Assembly: GCF_000717175.1 (NCBI RefSeq)
Contig: NZ_JNYD01000010.1
Location: forward strand, 1-64,000
Length of the DNA stretch: 64,000 nt
DNA from: Pseudonocardia autotrophica
GTDB lineage: Bacteria; Actinomycetota; Actinomycetes; Mycobacteriales; Pseudonocardiaceae
Direction: 5' to 3'
The notes below the pieces were generated by a model. That model saw only the letters and a program-made list of their open reading frames with translations, was not told the DNA's origin and made no database searches. A program made the position numbers and the translations under genes. How positions within the stretch are numbered: position 1 is the first letter of the stretch; the number at the start of each line of letters is the position of its first letter. This document shows, in pieces, positions 32,600-40,682 of the stretch.

Positions 32600-33090
32600 C
32601 ATCCAGGGGCCGTCGTCGCCTACACCGGCGGCATACCGATCAGCAGTGGGCTCAGCCCGGTGCTCACCCGGCTGAGCGTCACGTGGTCGCCATCGCGCCG
32701 GCGCTGTGCGTGCTGATGCTGCTCGTCGCGGTCGTGACGTGGTTCGTCCTGCGTCAGACCCCGTACGGACGGTACCTGCAGGGGGTCGGGTCGAACCTGC
32801 GGCCGCGCGCCTCACCGGCATCCGGGTGAGCCGGGTCGTGATGCTGAGCTTCGTGCTCGCCGGTGCTCTCGCGGGCGTGGCCGGCGTGCTGCAGATCGCG
32901 GCGCAGGGGAACGCCGACCCGCAGGTCGGGAGCATCAACTTCATCCTCCCGGCCCTGGCCGCGGCCTTCCTCGGCGCGACGACCTGGCGGCCCGGGACGT
33001 ACAACGTCATCGGCACGCTGATCGCGCTCTACTTCCTAAGCACGGTCGTCAACGGTCTGTCCCTCGTCGGCGTCGCGCCCTGGGACGGAC
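32600..33090 (+). pseudogene. Fragment of a ribose-type ABC permease (RbsC-like), frameshifted
   Basis: Two frames together give ALCVLMLLVAVVTWFVLRQT, PYGRYLQGVGSN, then AARLTGIRVSRVVMLSFVLAG and FILPALAAAFLGATTWRPG. This is the C-terminal half of an RbsC-type permease, with the frame broken at about 32800-32815. The N-terminal half is missing; the fragment starts right after the broken SDR. It resembles the intact permease at 51390-52421 in type but is clearly different in sequence. Confidence 0.7.
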
Positions 33091-33173
33091 GTGTTCAACG
33101 GCGCCGTCGGCCATGGTCGTCGATCTCCCTCGCCGTGGGCTCACAAGTTTTGCGTCGACCAAGGCGTCGATTT

Positions 33174-33400
33174 GATCTTGAAGGACCTGACAGATCTCGG
33201 CGCACGAGGCACTGACCGGCGAGTACTGGTACACCGCCTCGGACTCGAACCGAGAACCCGCTGGAGGGGAGTCGGGTGTTCCGCTGCCGGTTTTGATGAG
33301 CATCCGCGCTGGTGCGAGCGACACCTCGAAGCTGGCCATCTTGGCCGATGCTCAGCTGCAGTGGTCGCGATCGGGCGTAAGCGGTGACCAGAACGGTGAT
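33174..33400. repeat. Attachment-like module C with tRNA-like 3' half
   Basis: The order is GATCTTG (33174-33180), tRNA 3' half with encoded CCA (33227-33263), junction GAGGGGAGTCGGGTG, then GTAAGCGGTGACC from 33377 and a further CGGTGA. The distance between tRNA end and GTAAGC is 114 bases. It is a direct repeat of module B, so B and C bracket segment 2 (about 11.3 kb). Confidence 0.65.
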
Positions 33401-33484
33401 CCTCAGCTGCCTCGCAGCCTGGGAGCGACCGGCTGGTCGGCCGCCGCCGTCATCGTCGCTCGGGTGGTCGTGTCTGCTGAGCTG

Positions 33485-34270
33485 TTAGCGTGCGAGGAAG
33501 CCTGGCGTCCGCTTGTCGAGGAACGCGCCGACTCCCTCGGCGAAGTCCTCGGTGGTGGCCACGAACCCGCAGGCGACCGCCTCCAGGACGGACGACGGCG
33601 CTCCGCCCACGGCGGCGTCCACGAGCTGCTTCGCCACCTGCTGGGCGAGCGGCCCCGAACCGAGGAGATCGGCGACGAAGCGGTCGACCTCGGCGTCGAG
33701 ATCATCGACGGGGGATCGGGTGACGAGACCCCAGGCCAGCGCCGTGCGCGCGTCGACCGGCCGACGGGTCAGAATGATCTCCTTCGCGCGGGACGGTCCG
33801 ACGAGCCGGGTCAGCCGCTCGGTGCCGCCCCAGCCCGGGATGAGCCCGAGCCCTGTTTCGGGCAGGCCGAGCTCCGCGGCCGCGTGGGCGATGCGGAAGT
33901 CGCAGGCGAGCGCGAGTTCCAGGCCGCCGCCGAGGGCTGGCCCGTCGACCACCGCGATCGTCGGCTGGGGGAGCGCCGCCAACCGGGCGAACACCCGATG
34001 CCCGACGGCCGTCCAGCGCCGCCACATGTCCACGGGCGCGAGCGCGGTGAACGCGGTGATGTCCGCGCCCACGCTGAAGGCTCGGGTGCCCGCGGTCCGG
34101 ACCAGGACGACGCGCGACGCGGAGGCGGCGATCTCCTCAAGTGCGGCCTCGAGCTCGAGCAGCAGCTCCGGGGCCAGCGCGTTCCGCCGCGATGCGCGGT
34201 CCAGAAGGACCGTCGCGACCAGCCCGTCGTCGTGGGTGGAGACCGTGACCGTGCCGGGGTCAGTGGACAT
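33485..34270 (-). CDS. Enoyl-CoA hydratase/isomerase family protein
   Basis: The 261-residue crotonase has the oxyanion-hole segments [13 protein letters not shown] and [20 protein letters not shown], and the catalytic-type [17 protein letters not shown] with Glu in GLPETG. The usual first Glu (NxExxLG) position is within [10 protein letters not shown]. It hydrates 2-enoyl-CoA in beta-oxidation. ATG 34270 overlaps the end of the thiolase gene by 11 bases. It is the last gene of the operon that starts near 39243. Confidence 0.84.
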   Translation of the reverse strand: MSTDPGTVTVSTHDDGLVATVLLDRASRRNALAPELLLELEAALEEIAASASRVVLVRTAGTRAFSVGADITAFTALAPVDMWRRWTAVGHRVFARLAALPQPTIAVVDGPALGGGLELALACDFRIAHAAAELGLPETGLGLIPGWGGTERLTRLVGPSRAKEIILTRRPVDARTALAWGLVTRSPVDDLDAEVDRFVADLLGSGPLAQQVAKQLVDAAVGGAPSSVLEAVACGFVATTEDFAEGVGAFLDKRTPGFLAR

Positions 34271-35399
34271 CGAACAGTCCCGCGGCGCCCATGCCCCCAC
34301 CGATGCACATGCTGACGACGACGTGCTTCACCCCTCGTCGCCTGCCCTCGATCAGCGCGTGCCCGACCATCCGCGCGCCGGACATGCCGTAGGGGTGGCC
34401 GATGGCGATGGCCCCACCGTCGACGTTGCACAGCGTGGGGTCGATCCCGAGGGTGTCCCGGCAGTACACGGCCTGGGAGGCGAACGCCTCGTTGATCTCC
34501 CAGAGGCCGATGTCGTCGACGGTCAGTCCGTGCCGCGCAAGCAGCCGCGGGATCGCGGTGACCGGGCCGATGCCCATCTCGCCGGGGGCGCAGCCGGTCA
34601 CCGCCATGCCGAGGTAGCCGCCGAGCGGTTCGAGCCCGCGGCGTTCGGCCTCGCTCGCGTCCATCAGCACCGCGGCGGACGCACCGTCGGACAACTGGGA
34701 GGCGTTGCCCGCGGTCACCGTGGCCCCGGAGCGCTCGGCGACCTGCACCGGCTTCAGCCCGGCGAGGACCTCGAGGGTGGTCGACGGCCGGTTGCCCTCG
34801 TCCGCCGTGAGGTCCCCGAACGGCACGATCTCGGCGTCGAACCGGCCCGCCTGCTGCGCTGCCGCCGTTCGTTGCTGGGACAGCAGGGCGAACTCGTCCT
34901 GGCGGTCTCGGTCCACGCCGTACCGCTCGGCCACGATCTCCGCCGTGTCGAGCATCGGCAGGTACAGGTCCGGGACGTGCTCGCGCAGCCACGTGTCCTC
35001 GGCGCGGTGGGTGTTCTGGTGCGCGTTCTGCACCAGCGAGATCGACTCGACGCCGCCACCGACCACGATCCGCATGCCGTCGTCGACGACCTGCTTGGCG
35101 GCCGTCGCGATCGCCATCAGGCCGGAGGCGCACTGCCGGTCCACGGACATCCCCGCCACGGTCTCGGGTAGCCCGGCCCGGAGGGCGGCCTGGCGGGCAA
35201 CGTTGAACCCGGTCGAGCCCTGCTGCAGTGCCGCGCCCAGCACCACGTCCTCCACCTCGCCGCCGTCGACGCCCGCTCGCTCGACCGCGTGTCGGACGAC
35301 GTGTCCGGCCAGGGTCTGCGCCTGCGTCTCGCGGTAGGCGCCGCGGTGAGCCCTGCCGATAGGGGTACGCGCCGTGGACACGATCATCGCGCGCCTCAC
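34260..35399 (-). CDS. Acetyl-CoA acetyltransferase (thiolase)
   Basis: The 379-residue protein has all thiolase residues: Cys90 in [22 protein letters not shown], His in [14 protein letters not shown] and Cys in [15 protein letters not shown]. It cleaves 3-oxoacyl-CoA with CoA to acetyl-CoA plus the shortened acyl-CoA. GTG 35399 overlaps the SDR stop (GTGA). Hydratase, dehydrogenase-type SDRs, acyl-CoA dehydrogenase and thiolase together form a complete beta-oxidation set. Confidence 0.88.
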   Translation of the reverse strand: MRRAMIVSTARTPIGRAHRGAYRETQAQTLAGHVVRHAVERAGVDGGEVEDVVLGAALQQGSTGFNVARQAALRAGLPETVAGMSVDRQCASGLMAIATAAKQVVDDGMRIVVGGGVESISLVQNAHQNTHRAEDTWLREHVPDLYLPMLDTAEIVAERYGVDRDRQDEFALLSQQRTAAAQQAGRFDAEIVPFGDLTADEGNRPSTTLEVLAGLKPVQVAERSGATVTAGNASQLSDGASAAVLMDASEAERRGLEPLGGYLGMAVTGCAPGEMGIGPVTAIPRLLARHGLTVDDIGLWEINEAFASQAVYCRDTLGIDPTLCNVDGGAIAIGHPYGMSGARMVGHALIEGRRRGVKHVVVSMCIGGGMGAAGLFDVH

Positions 35400-36160
35400 G
35401 TCCGCTCGCCGCCCGCCACATAGAGCACCTGGCCGGACACGAATCCGGCGTCGGGGCCGGTGAGGTACTCGGCGGCAGCCGCGACGTCCTCGGGCACCCC
35501 GGCCCGACCGACAGGGATGCCCGCCACGAGCGACGCCTCGAACTCCGCGAAGTCCAGCCCGATGCGGTCCGCGGTGGAGCGGGTCATGTCGGTGACGATG
35601 AATCCGGGCGCGATCGCGTTCACCGTGATCCCGAACCGGCCCAGCTCCATCGCCAGGGTGCGGGTGAGCCCCTGCAGGCCGGCCTTGGCCGCGGAGTAGT
35701 TCGCCTGGCCGCGGTTGCCCAGCGCCGAGATGCTCGACATGTTCACGATGCGGCCGTACCGCGCCTCGACCATGAACCCCTGCACCGCCCGGCTCGTCAG
35801 GAACGCGCCGCGCAGGTGCACGCCCATGACGGTGTCCCAGTCCGCGGTGGTCATCCTGAACAGCAGGTTGTCCCGCAGCACCCCCGCGTTGTTGACCAGT
35901 ACGGTCGGCGGGCCGAGCTCGGCCGCCACCGTCGCGACGGCGGCGGTCACGGCTTCCTCGTCGGCGACGTCCGCGCCCACGGCCAGCGCCGTCCCGCCGT
36001 TGGCTCGGATCTTCTCGACGGCCTCGGCGCACGTCTCTGCGTCGAGGTCCACGATTCCGACGGCGTGGCCAGCGGCGGCGAGTCGGGCTGCTACGGCGGC
36101 CCCGATCCCACGGGCGGCTCCGGTCACGATCGCGACCCGGGCGGATGGTGTGTCTGTCAC
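35396..36160 (-). CDS. SDR-family dehydrogenase, FabG/3-hydroxyacyl-CoA dehydrogenase-like
   Basis: The 254-residue classical SDR has [25 protein letters not shown], the active-site Ser in [12 protein letters not shown] and YSAAKAG with Tyr and Lys. PGFIVTDMT follows. It most likely oxidises the 3-hydroxyacyl-CoA between the hydratase and the thiolase step. GTG 36160 overlaps the stop of the kinase-like gene (GTGA). Confidence 0.85.
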   Translation of the reverse strand: MTDTPSARVAIVTGAARGIGAAVAARLAAAGHAVGIVDLDAETCAEAVEKIRANGGTALAVGADVADEEAVTAAVATVAAELGPPTVLVNNAGVLRDNLLFRMTTADWDTVMGVHLRGAFLTSRAVQGFMVEARYGRIVNMSSISALGNRGQANYSAAKAGLQGLTRTLAMELGRFGITVNAIAPGFIVTDMTRSTADRIGLDFAEFEASLVAGIPVGRAGVPEDVAAAAEYLTGPDAGFVSGQVLYVAGGERT

Positions 36161-37233
36161 GTGCGGATCCCTCGGTGTCGTGCCGGGCTCGTGCCGGCGG
36201 TGGATGGGGCGGTACCCAGCTCGTCGGCGACCGCCATCGCGCGGGTGACGACGGCGGCGATGCCCTCGGTGGTCGGGGTCCCCTCGGTTGCGCGGTTGCG
36301 CGGGTCGTCGGTGGCGCGGCGTAGCACGCCCTGAGCGATGATCGCCAGCTTCCACAGCCCGAGCGCGTGCCAGAAGCCGATGTCGGAGACGTCCCGACCG
36401 CTGGCGGCGGCGTACTCGGCGACCATCTCGGCGCGCGACGGGAAGCCCTCGAGCGTGGAGGGTAGGAAGTCGTCGAGGCCCTGCTCACCCGGCTCGGCCC
36501 AGTAGGCCAACAGCGACCCGAGGTCGGCCAACGGGTGCCCGAGCGTGCTCAGCTCCCAGTCCAGCACGGCGACGACCCGGTCCGCCGAGGTGATCACGTT
36601 TCTCAGGTGGAAGTCCCCGTGGACAAGGGTGGTCTCGTGTTCGTCGGGCAGGGCGGCGTGCAACCGCTCGGTGAGGGCGTCGACCTCGGGTAGCGCCGTG
36701 GTGCGGGAGCTCTCCCACTGCGCCGACCAACGCCGGAGCTGCCGCGGCGCGTACGGGCGCCGGGTGGCGAGCCCGTCGAGACCAGTGGCCCCGAGATCGA
36801 CACGGTGGACCTCGGCGAGCGTGCGGACCAGGGACAGTGCCAGCGCGCGCCGGTCCCCGGCGGCGAGATCGCGCGCCACCGACATCCGGTCGACGACCGT
36901 GCCGTCGACCCAGGACATGACGAACGCGGGCGCAGCGTCGGCACCCACCGCTCCGGGCTCCAGCACACCGAAGACCTGCGGGACCGGCACCCCGGTGCCG
37001 GCGAGCGCGGTGAGAACCCGGGCCTCGCGGAGCACGTCGTGCGCCGACTCCAGCAGCTCGCCGAGCGGTGGGCGCCGCAGCACCCAGACGCCGGCCCGCT
37101 CGTCGGTCACGCGATAGGTCAGGTTGGACTGGCCGAGCCCGACCCTGTGCAGGGTCAGCTCGCCGACCGGTTCCCGGCCGAGTCCGACCAAGGCGCGCCG
37201 GACCGCGGCGGCGTCCACCCCCGGCTCACCCAT
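36157..37233 (-). CDS. APH-family kinase, ACAD10/11 kinase-domain-like
   Basis: The 358-residue protein has the aminoglycoside-phosphotransferase fold: glycine-rich [11 protein letters not shown], catalytic loop [10 protein letters not shown] (residues 204-212) with the base Asp, and LDWELSTLG with the metal Asp225. The C-terminal [17 protein letters not shown] is typical of the phosphotransferases found beside acyl-CoA dehydrogenases. In human ACAD10 and ACAD11 this kinase domain is fused to an acyl-CoA dehydrogenase and phosphorylates 4-hydroxyacyl-CoA. Here the two are separate genes of one operon with only an SDR between them. A role in 4-hydroxyacid breakdown is therefore proposed; drug resistance is unlikely. 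Confidence 0.82.
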   Translation of the reverse strand: MGEPGVDAAAVRRALVGLGREPVGELTLHRVGLGQSNLTYRVTDERAGVWVLRRPPLGELLESAHDVLREARVLTALAGTGVPVPQVFGVLEPGAVGADAAPAFVMSWVDGTVVDRMSVARDLAAGDRRALALSLVRTLAEVHRVDLGATGLDGLATRRPYAPRQLRRWSAQWESSRTTALPEVDALTERLHAALPDEHETTLVHGDFHLRNVITSADRVVAVLDWELSTLGHPLADLGSLLAYWAEPGEQGLDDFLPSTLEGFPSRAEMVAEYAAASGRDVSDIGFWHALGLWKLAIIAQGVLRRATDDPRNRATEGTPTTEGIAAVVTRAMAVADELGTAPSTAGTSPARHRGIRT

Positions 37234-38029
37234 CGCCGGCCCGCCCGGCGGGCTCGCGGTCGCTCGCGTCGCCCAGTCCCTGCCCGCCGTCGATCACCAG
37301 GGTCTGGCCGGTGATCCACGAAGCGGAGTCCGAGGCGAGGAACGCGATCGCCTCGGCGACGTCGGCGGGCTCACCGATTCTGCCGAGCGGGAACGCGGCA
37401 CTGAGCCGGTCCTCGTGCTCGGCCCACAGCAGCTCGGCGAGCCGGGTCCGGACGACGCCGGGTGCCACTGCGTTGACCCGCACCCGCGGCGCGAGCTCGA
37501 ACGCCAGCTGGCGGGTGAGGTGGATCAGAGCGGCCTTGGTGGCGTTGTAGACGCCCAGGTCGGGCTCGACGACCAGGCCCCCGATCGACGCCGTGTTCAC
37601 CACCGCCCCGCCGTGTTCGCCCATCCAGGCCTCCGCGACCAGTGCGGTCCACGCGATCGGCGCCCAGAGGTTGACCTCTAAGGTCTTGGCGAACCGGCCC
37701 AGGTCCTGCGCGGTGACCGGCCCGTGTGCGGGGTTGGTCCCGGCGTTGTTGACCAGCACGTCGATCCGGCCGAACCGCTCGACGGCCTCCTCGACGCACG
37801 CGCGGGCGGCGGCCTGGTCCGAGGCGTGCGCCACGATCCCGACCGCCGTGCCCGCGCCGGCCTGCGCGGTGGCGTTGAGGCCCGCCGCGGCCTCCGCGAC
37901 CGACTCCGCACGCCGGGAGGTCAGAACGACGTCCGCACCCCGTGCACGCAGGGCGGCGGCGGTGGCGAGCCCGATCCCCCGGGAGGCCCCGGTGACGATC
38001 GCCGCCCGGCCGGCGAGCTCGCCCGTCAC
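37226..38029 (-). CDS. SDR-family oxidoreductase
   Basis: The 267-residue classical SDR has [40 protein letters not shown] with the Ser, and [11 protein letters not shown] with Tyr and Lys. [13 protein letters not shown] is near the C terminus. Its GTG start overlaps the acyl-CoA dehydrogenase stop (GTGA) and its end overlaps the kinase start by eight bases. It may be a second 3-hydroxyacyl-CoA dehydrogenase or an alcohol dehydrogenase for the upstream oxidation. Confidence 0.84.
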   Translation of the reverse strand: MTGELAGRAAIVTGASRGIGLATAAALRARGADVVLTSRRAESVAEAAAGLNATAQAGAGTAVGIVAHASDQAAARACVEEAVERFGRIDVLVNNAGTNPAHGPVTAQDLGRFAKTLEVNLWAPIAWTALVAEAWMGEHGGAVVNTASIGGLVVEPDLGVYNATKAALIHLTRQLAFELAPRVRVNAVAPGVVRTRLAELLWAEHEDRLSAAFPLGRIGEPADVAEAIAFLASDSASWITGQTLVIDGGQGLGDASDREPAGRAGDG

Positions 38030-39243
38030 GTCGGCTCCGCGTACTTGCGGAGCTCCTGGCGGGCGATGGTGCGCTTGTGCACCTCGTCCGGCCCGTCCGC
38101 GATCCGCAGGGTGCGCAGGTGCGCCCAGAACGCGGCCAGCGGCACGTCGTCGGACACGCCGGCGGCGCCGTGCACCTGGATCGCCCGGTCCACCACCCGC
38201 AGGGCCGTCGCGGGGGCGTCGACCTTGATCGCGGCGATCTCGGTGCGGGCGACGCGGTTGCCGACCTCGTCCATCATCCAGGCCGCCTTCAGAGTGAGCA
38301 ATCTGCTCTTTTCGATGTCGATGCGTGCCTCGGCGATCCAGTCCTGCACGTTGGCCCGGTCGGCGACCGGAGTCCCGAACGTGCTGCGGGACAGGGCCCG
38401 GCGACAGAGCAGCTCCAACGCTCGTTCCGCCATGCCGATGGCGCGCATGCAGTGATGGATCCGGCCCGGACCCAGCCTGGCCTGGCTGATGGCGAAGCCC
38501 TCGCCCTCACCGGCCAGCACGTCCGACACCGGCACCCGGACGTCCTCGAAGAGGATCTCCGCGTGTCCCTCGCGGTCCTGGTACCCGAAGACCGGTAGGC
38601 CGCGGACGAGCGTCAGGCCGGGCGCGTCGATCGGGACAACCATCATCGACTGCTGTCGATGCGGCGGCGCGTCGGGATCGGTCTTGCCCATGACGATCAG
38701 GACGCGGCAGTTCTTGTGCAGCGCGTTGGACGCGAACCACTTGCGGCCGTTGAGCACGTACTCGTCGCCCTGGCGGACCATCCGCAGCTCGATGTTCGTG
38801 GCGTCCGAGCTCGCCACCGCGGGCTCGGTCATGGCGAACGCGGAGCGAATGGTCCCGTCGAGCAGCGGGAGGAGGTAGCGCTCCTTGTGCTCGTCCGAGC
38901 CGAAGAGGGTGAGCACCTCCATGTTTCCGGTGTCCGGCGCGGAGCAGTTGGTGGCCTCCGGGGCCAGCCGCGGACTCCGGCCCATGATCTCGCACAGCGG
39001 GGCGTACTCGGCGTTGGTCAGGCCCGGCCCCCAGTCGGGATGGGGATGGAAGAGGTTCCACAGGCCGCGGCAGCGGGCCTCGGCCTTGAGTTCCTCCAGC
39101 ACCGGGGGATGGAACTGCGGATCGCCCGACGCGCGCATCTGCTCCTCGTACATGGCCTCCGCCGGGTAGATCCGGGAGTCCATGAACTCCAGCAGGTCCT
39201 CGTGCACCCGCTTGGCGCGGTCGGAGGTCTCGAACAGTGACAT
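38026..39243 (-). CDS. Acyl-CoA dehydrogenase, ACAD11/FadE-like
   Basis: The 405-residue flavoprotein has [18 protein letters not shown] (FAD and substrate loop), [32 protein letters not shown], the [13 protein letters not shown] helix, [15 protein letters not shown] and [16 protein letters not shown] near the C terminus. The N-terminal [21 protein letters not shown] and the GPGRIHH segment are features of the ACAD10/11 group. It either forms the enoyl-CoA or, as in ACAD11, removes phosphate from a 4-phosphoacyl-CoA. GGAGGG precedes ATG 39243. It is the first gene of a chain of overlapping genes down to the hydratase. Confidence 0.86.
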   Translation of the reverse strand: MSLFETSDRAKRVHEDLLEFMDSRIYPAEAMYEEQMRASGDPQFHPPVLEELKAEARCRGLWNLFHPHPDWGPGLTNAEYAPLCEIMGRSPRLAPEATNCSAPDTGNMEVLTLFGSDEHKERYLLPLLDGTIRSAFAMTEPAVASSDATNIELRMVRQGDEYVLNGRKWFASNALHKNCRVLIVMGKTDPDAPPHRQQSMMVVPIDAPGLTLVRGLPVFGYQDREGHAEILFEDVRVPVSDVLAGEGEGFAISQARLGPGRIHHCMRAIGMAERALELLCRRALSRSTFGTPVADRANVQDWIAEARIDIEKSRLLTLKAAWMMDEVGNRVARTEIAAIKVDAPATALRVVDRAIQVHGAAGVSDDVPLAAFWAHLRTLRIADGPDEVHKRTIARQELRKYAEPT

Positions 39244-39260
39244 GATGGTGGCCCTCCGGG

Positions 39261-40682
39261 TCACTCGAAGCCGAGGATCGACTTGGTCTCCAGGTACTCG
39301 GCGAACCCGGCAGCGCCGAACTCCCGTCCGTTGCCGGAGCGGCGGTACCCGCCGTAGGGGGCGCCGAAGTCCGTGTCGGCTCCGTTGACGTGCACCTCGC
39401 CGGTCCGCAGCCGCCGCGCCAGGGCGCGGGCCCGGTCCGGCTCGCCGGAGACCCAGGCGGACAGGCCGTAGTCGGAGTCGTCGGCGATGCGCACTGCCTC
39501 GTCCTCGTCGGCGTAGCCGATCAGCACCAGGACGGGGCCGAAGATCTCCTCGCGGGCGATCGTCATCGAGTTGTCGACGTCGGCGAATACGGTCGGGCGG
39601 GCGTAGAAGCCGGTGTCGAGGCCGTCCGGACGGCCGGGCCCGCCCGCAACGAGGGTGGCGCCCTCGGCGATGCCGCGTGCGATGTAGTCCTGCACCGTGC
39701 GGAACTGCGTCTCCGACGCGAGCGGGCCCATCACCGTGTCCTTCGCCGTGGGCGGCCCGACGACCACGGCCTCCGCCGCGTCGGCCGCCGCCCGCACGAC
39801 GTCTGCCATCCGGGCCGCCGGGACCAGCATCCGCGTCGGTGCGTTGCACGACTGGCCGCTGTTGGTACACAGGACCCGGACGTCGCGGGCGACGAGCGCG
39901 GGCAGGTCGTCCCCGTCGAGCAAGATGTTCGCCGACTTGCCGCCGAGCTCCTGGGTCACCCGCTTCACGGTCGGCGCGGCGACCCGGGCGACCTCGATAC
40001 CTGCCCGCGTTGAGCCGGTGAACGAGACCATGTCGACGCCGGGATGGGCGGCCAGCGCGGCACCGACGGTCGGCCCGTCGCCGTTTACCAGGTTGAACAC
40101 GCCCGCAGGAACCCCGGCCTCGTCGAGCACCTCGGCGAGGAGCAGGGCGTTCAGCGGGGCGCGCTCCGAGGGCTTCAGCACCATGGTGCAGCCCGTGGCG
40201 AGCGCCGCGGCGACCTTCGGGACGATCTGGTGAATCGGCCAGTTCCACGGGGTGATCAGCGCACAGACCCCGATCGGCTCGTGCACTACGAGGGTCGAGC
40301 CCTGCCTGCGCTCAAAAGCGAAGTCCGCCAACACTGTCCGCGTGGTCTCGAGGTGAACCACACCGACCGCGGCCTGGACGTCGACCGCGAGCGCCCGCGG
40401 CGCCCCGATCTCCCGGCTGATCGACTCGCCGATCTCCTCGGCGCGCTTGGCGTAGATCTCGGTGATCCGGTCGAGCAGCCGCAGCCGCTCGTCCACGCCT
40501 ATACGAGACCAGGTCTCGAACGCGCCGCGCGCGGCGGCCACCGCGGCGTCGACGTCCGCGGCCTCGCCGAGCGCGATCGTCTCGATCTCCTGCTCAGTCG
40601 CCGGATCGACCACCGGCAGCGTGCGAGGGCCGGCCGGGTCGACCCACCGGCCGCCGATGTAGAACTGCCTGGCGTGCTCCAT
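39261..40682 (-). CDS. Aldehyde dehydrogenase, possible separate product from an internal start
   Basis: From ATG 40682 the frame gives a 473-residue aldehyde dehydrogenase of normal length, beginning [16 protein letters not shown]. It contains [29 protein letters not shown] for NAD binding, the Glu in QELGGKSAN, the nucleophile in [10 protein letters not shown] and [20 protein letters not shown] with a five-base gap is a good ribosome binding site. This argues that the gene was once separate and that the upstream stop codon was lost, or that both the fused and the short protein are made. It would oxidise the aldehyde formed from the alcohol released by the hydrolase. Confidence 0.7.
   Translation of the reverse strand: MEHARQFYIGGRWVDPAGPRTLPVVDPATEQEIETIALGEAADVDAAVAAARGAFETWSRIGVDERLRLLDRITEIYAKRAEEIGESISREIGAPRALAVDVQAAVGVVHLETTRTVLADFAFERRQGSTLVVHEPIGVCALITPWNWPIHQIVPKVAAALATGCTMVLKPSERAPLNALLLAEVLDEAGVPAGVFNLVNGDGPTVGAALAAHPGVDMVSFTGSTRAGIEVARVAAPTVKRVTQELGGKSANILLDGDDLPALVARDVRVLCTNSGQSCNAPTRMLVPAARMADVVRAAADAAEAVVVGPPTAKDTVMGPLASETQFRTVQDYIARGIAEGATLVAGGPGRPDGLDTGFYARPTVFADVDNSMTIAREEIFGPVLVLIGYADEDEAVRIADDSDYGLSAWVSGEPDRARALARRLRTGEVHVNGADTDFGAPYGGYRRSGNGREFGAAGFAEYLETKSILGFE

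Noticed and set aside
33293-34315. Long plus-strand frame starting in module C
   Set aside because: It runs antisense to the enoyl-CoA hydratase and shows no domain; the hydratase has all family motifs.
36157-37233. Aminoglycoside resistance gene
   Set aside because: The APH fold is present, but the gene lies within a beta-oxidation operon and resembles kinases next to acyl-CoA dehydrogenases.
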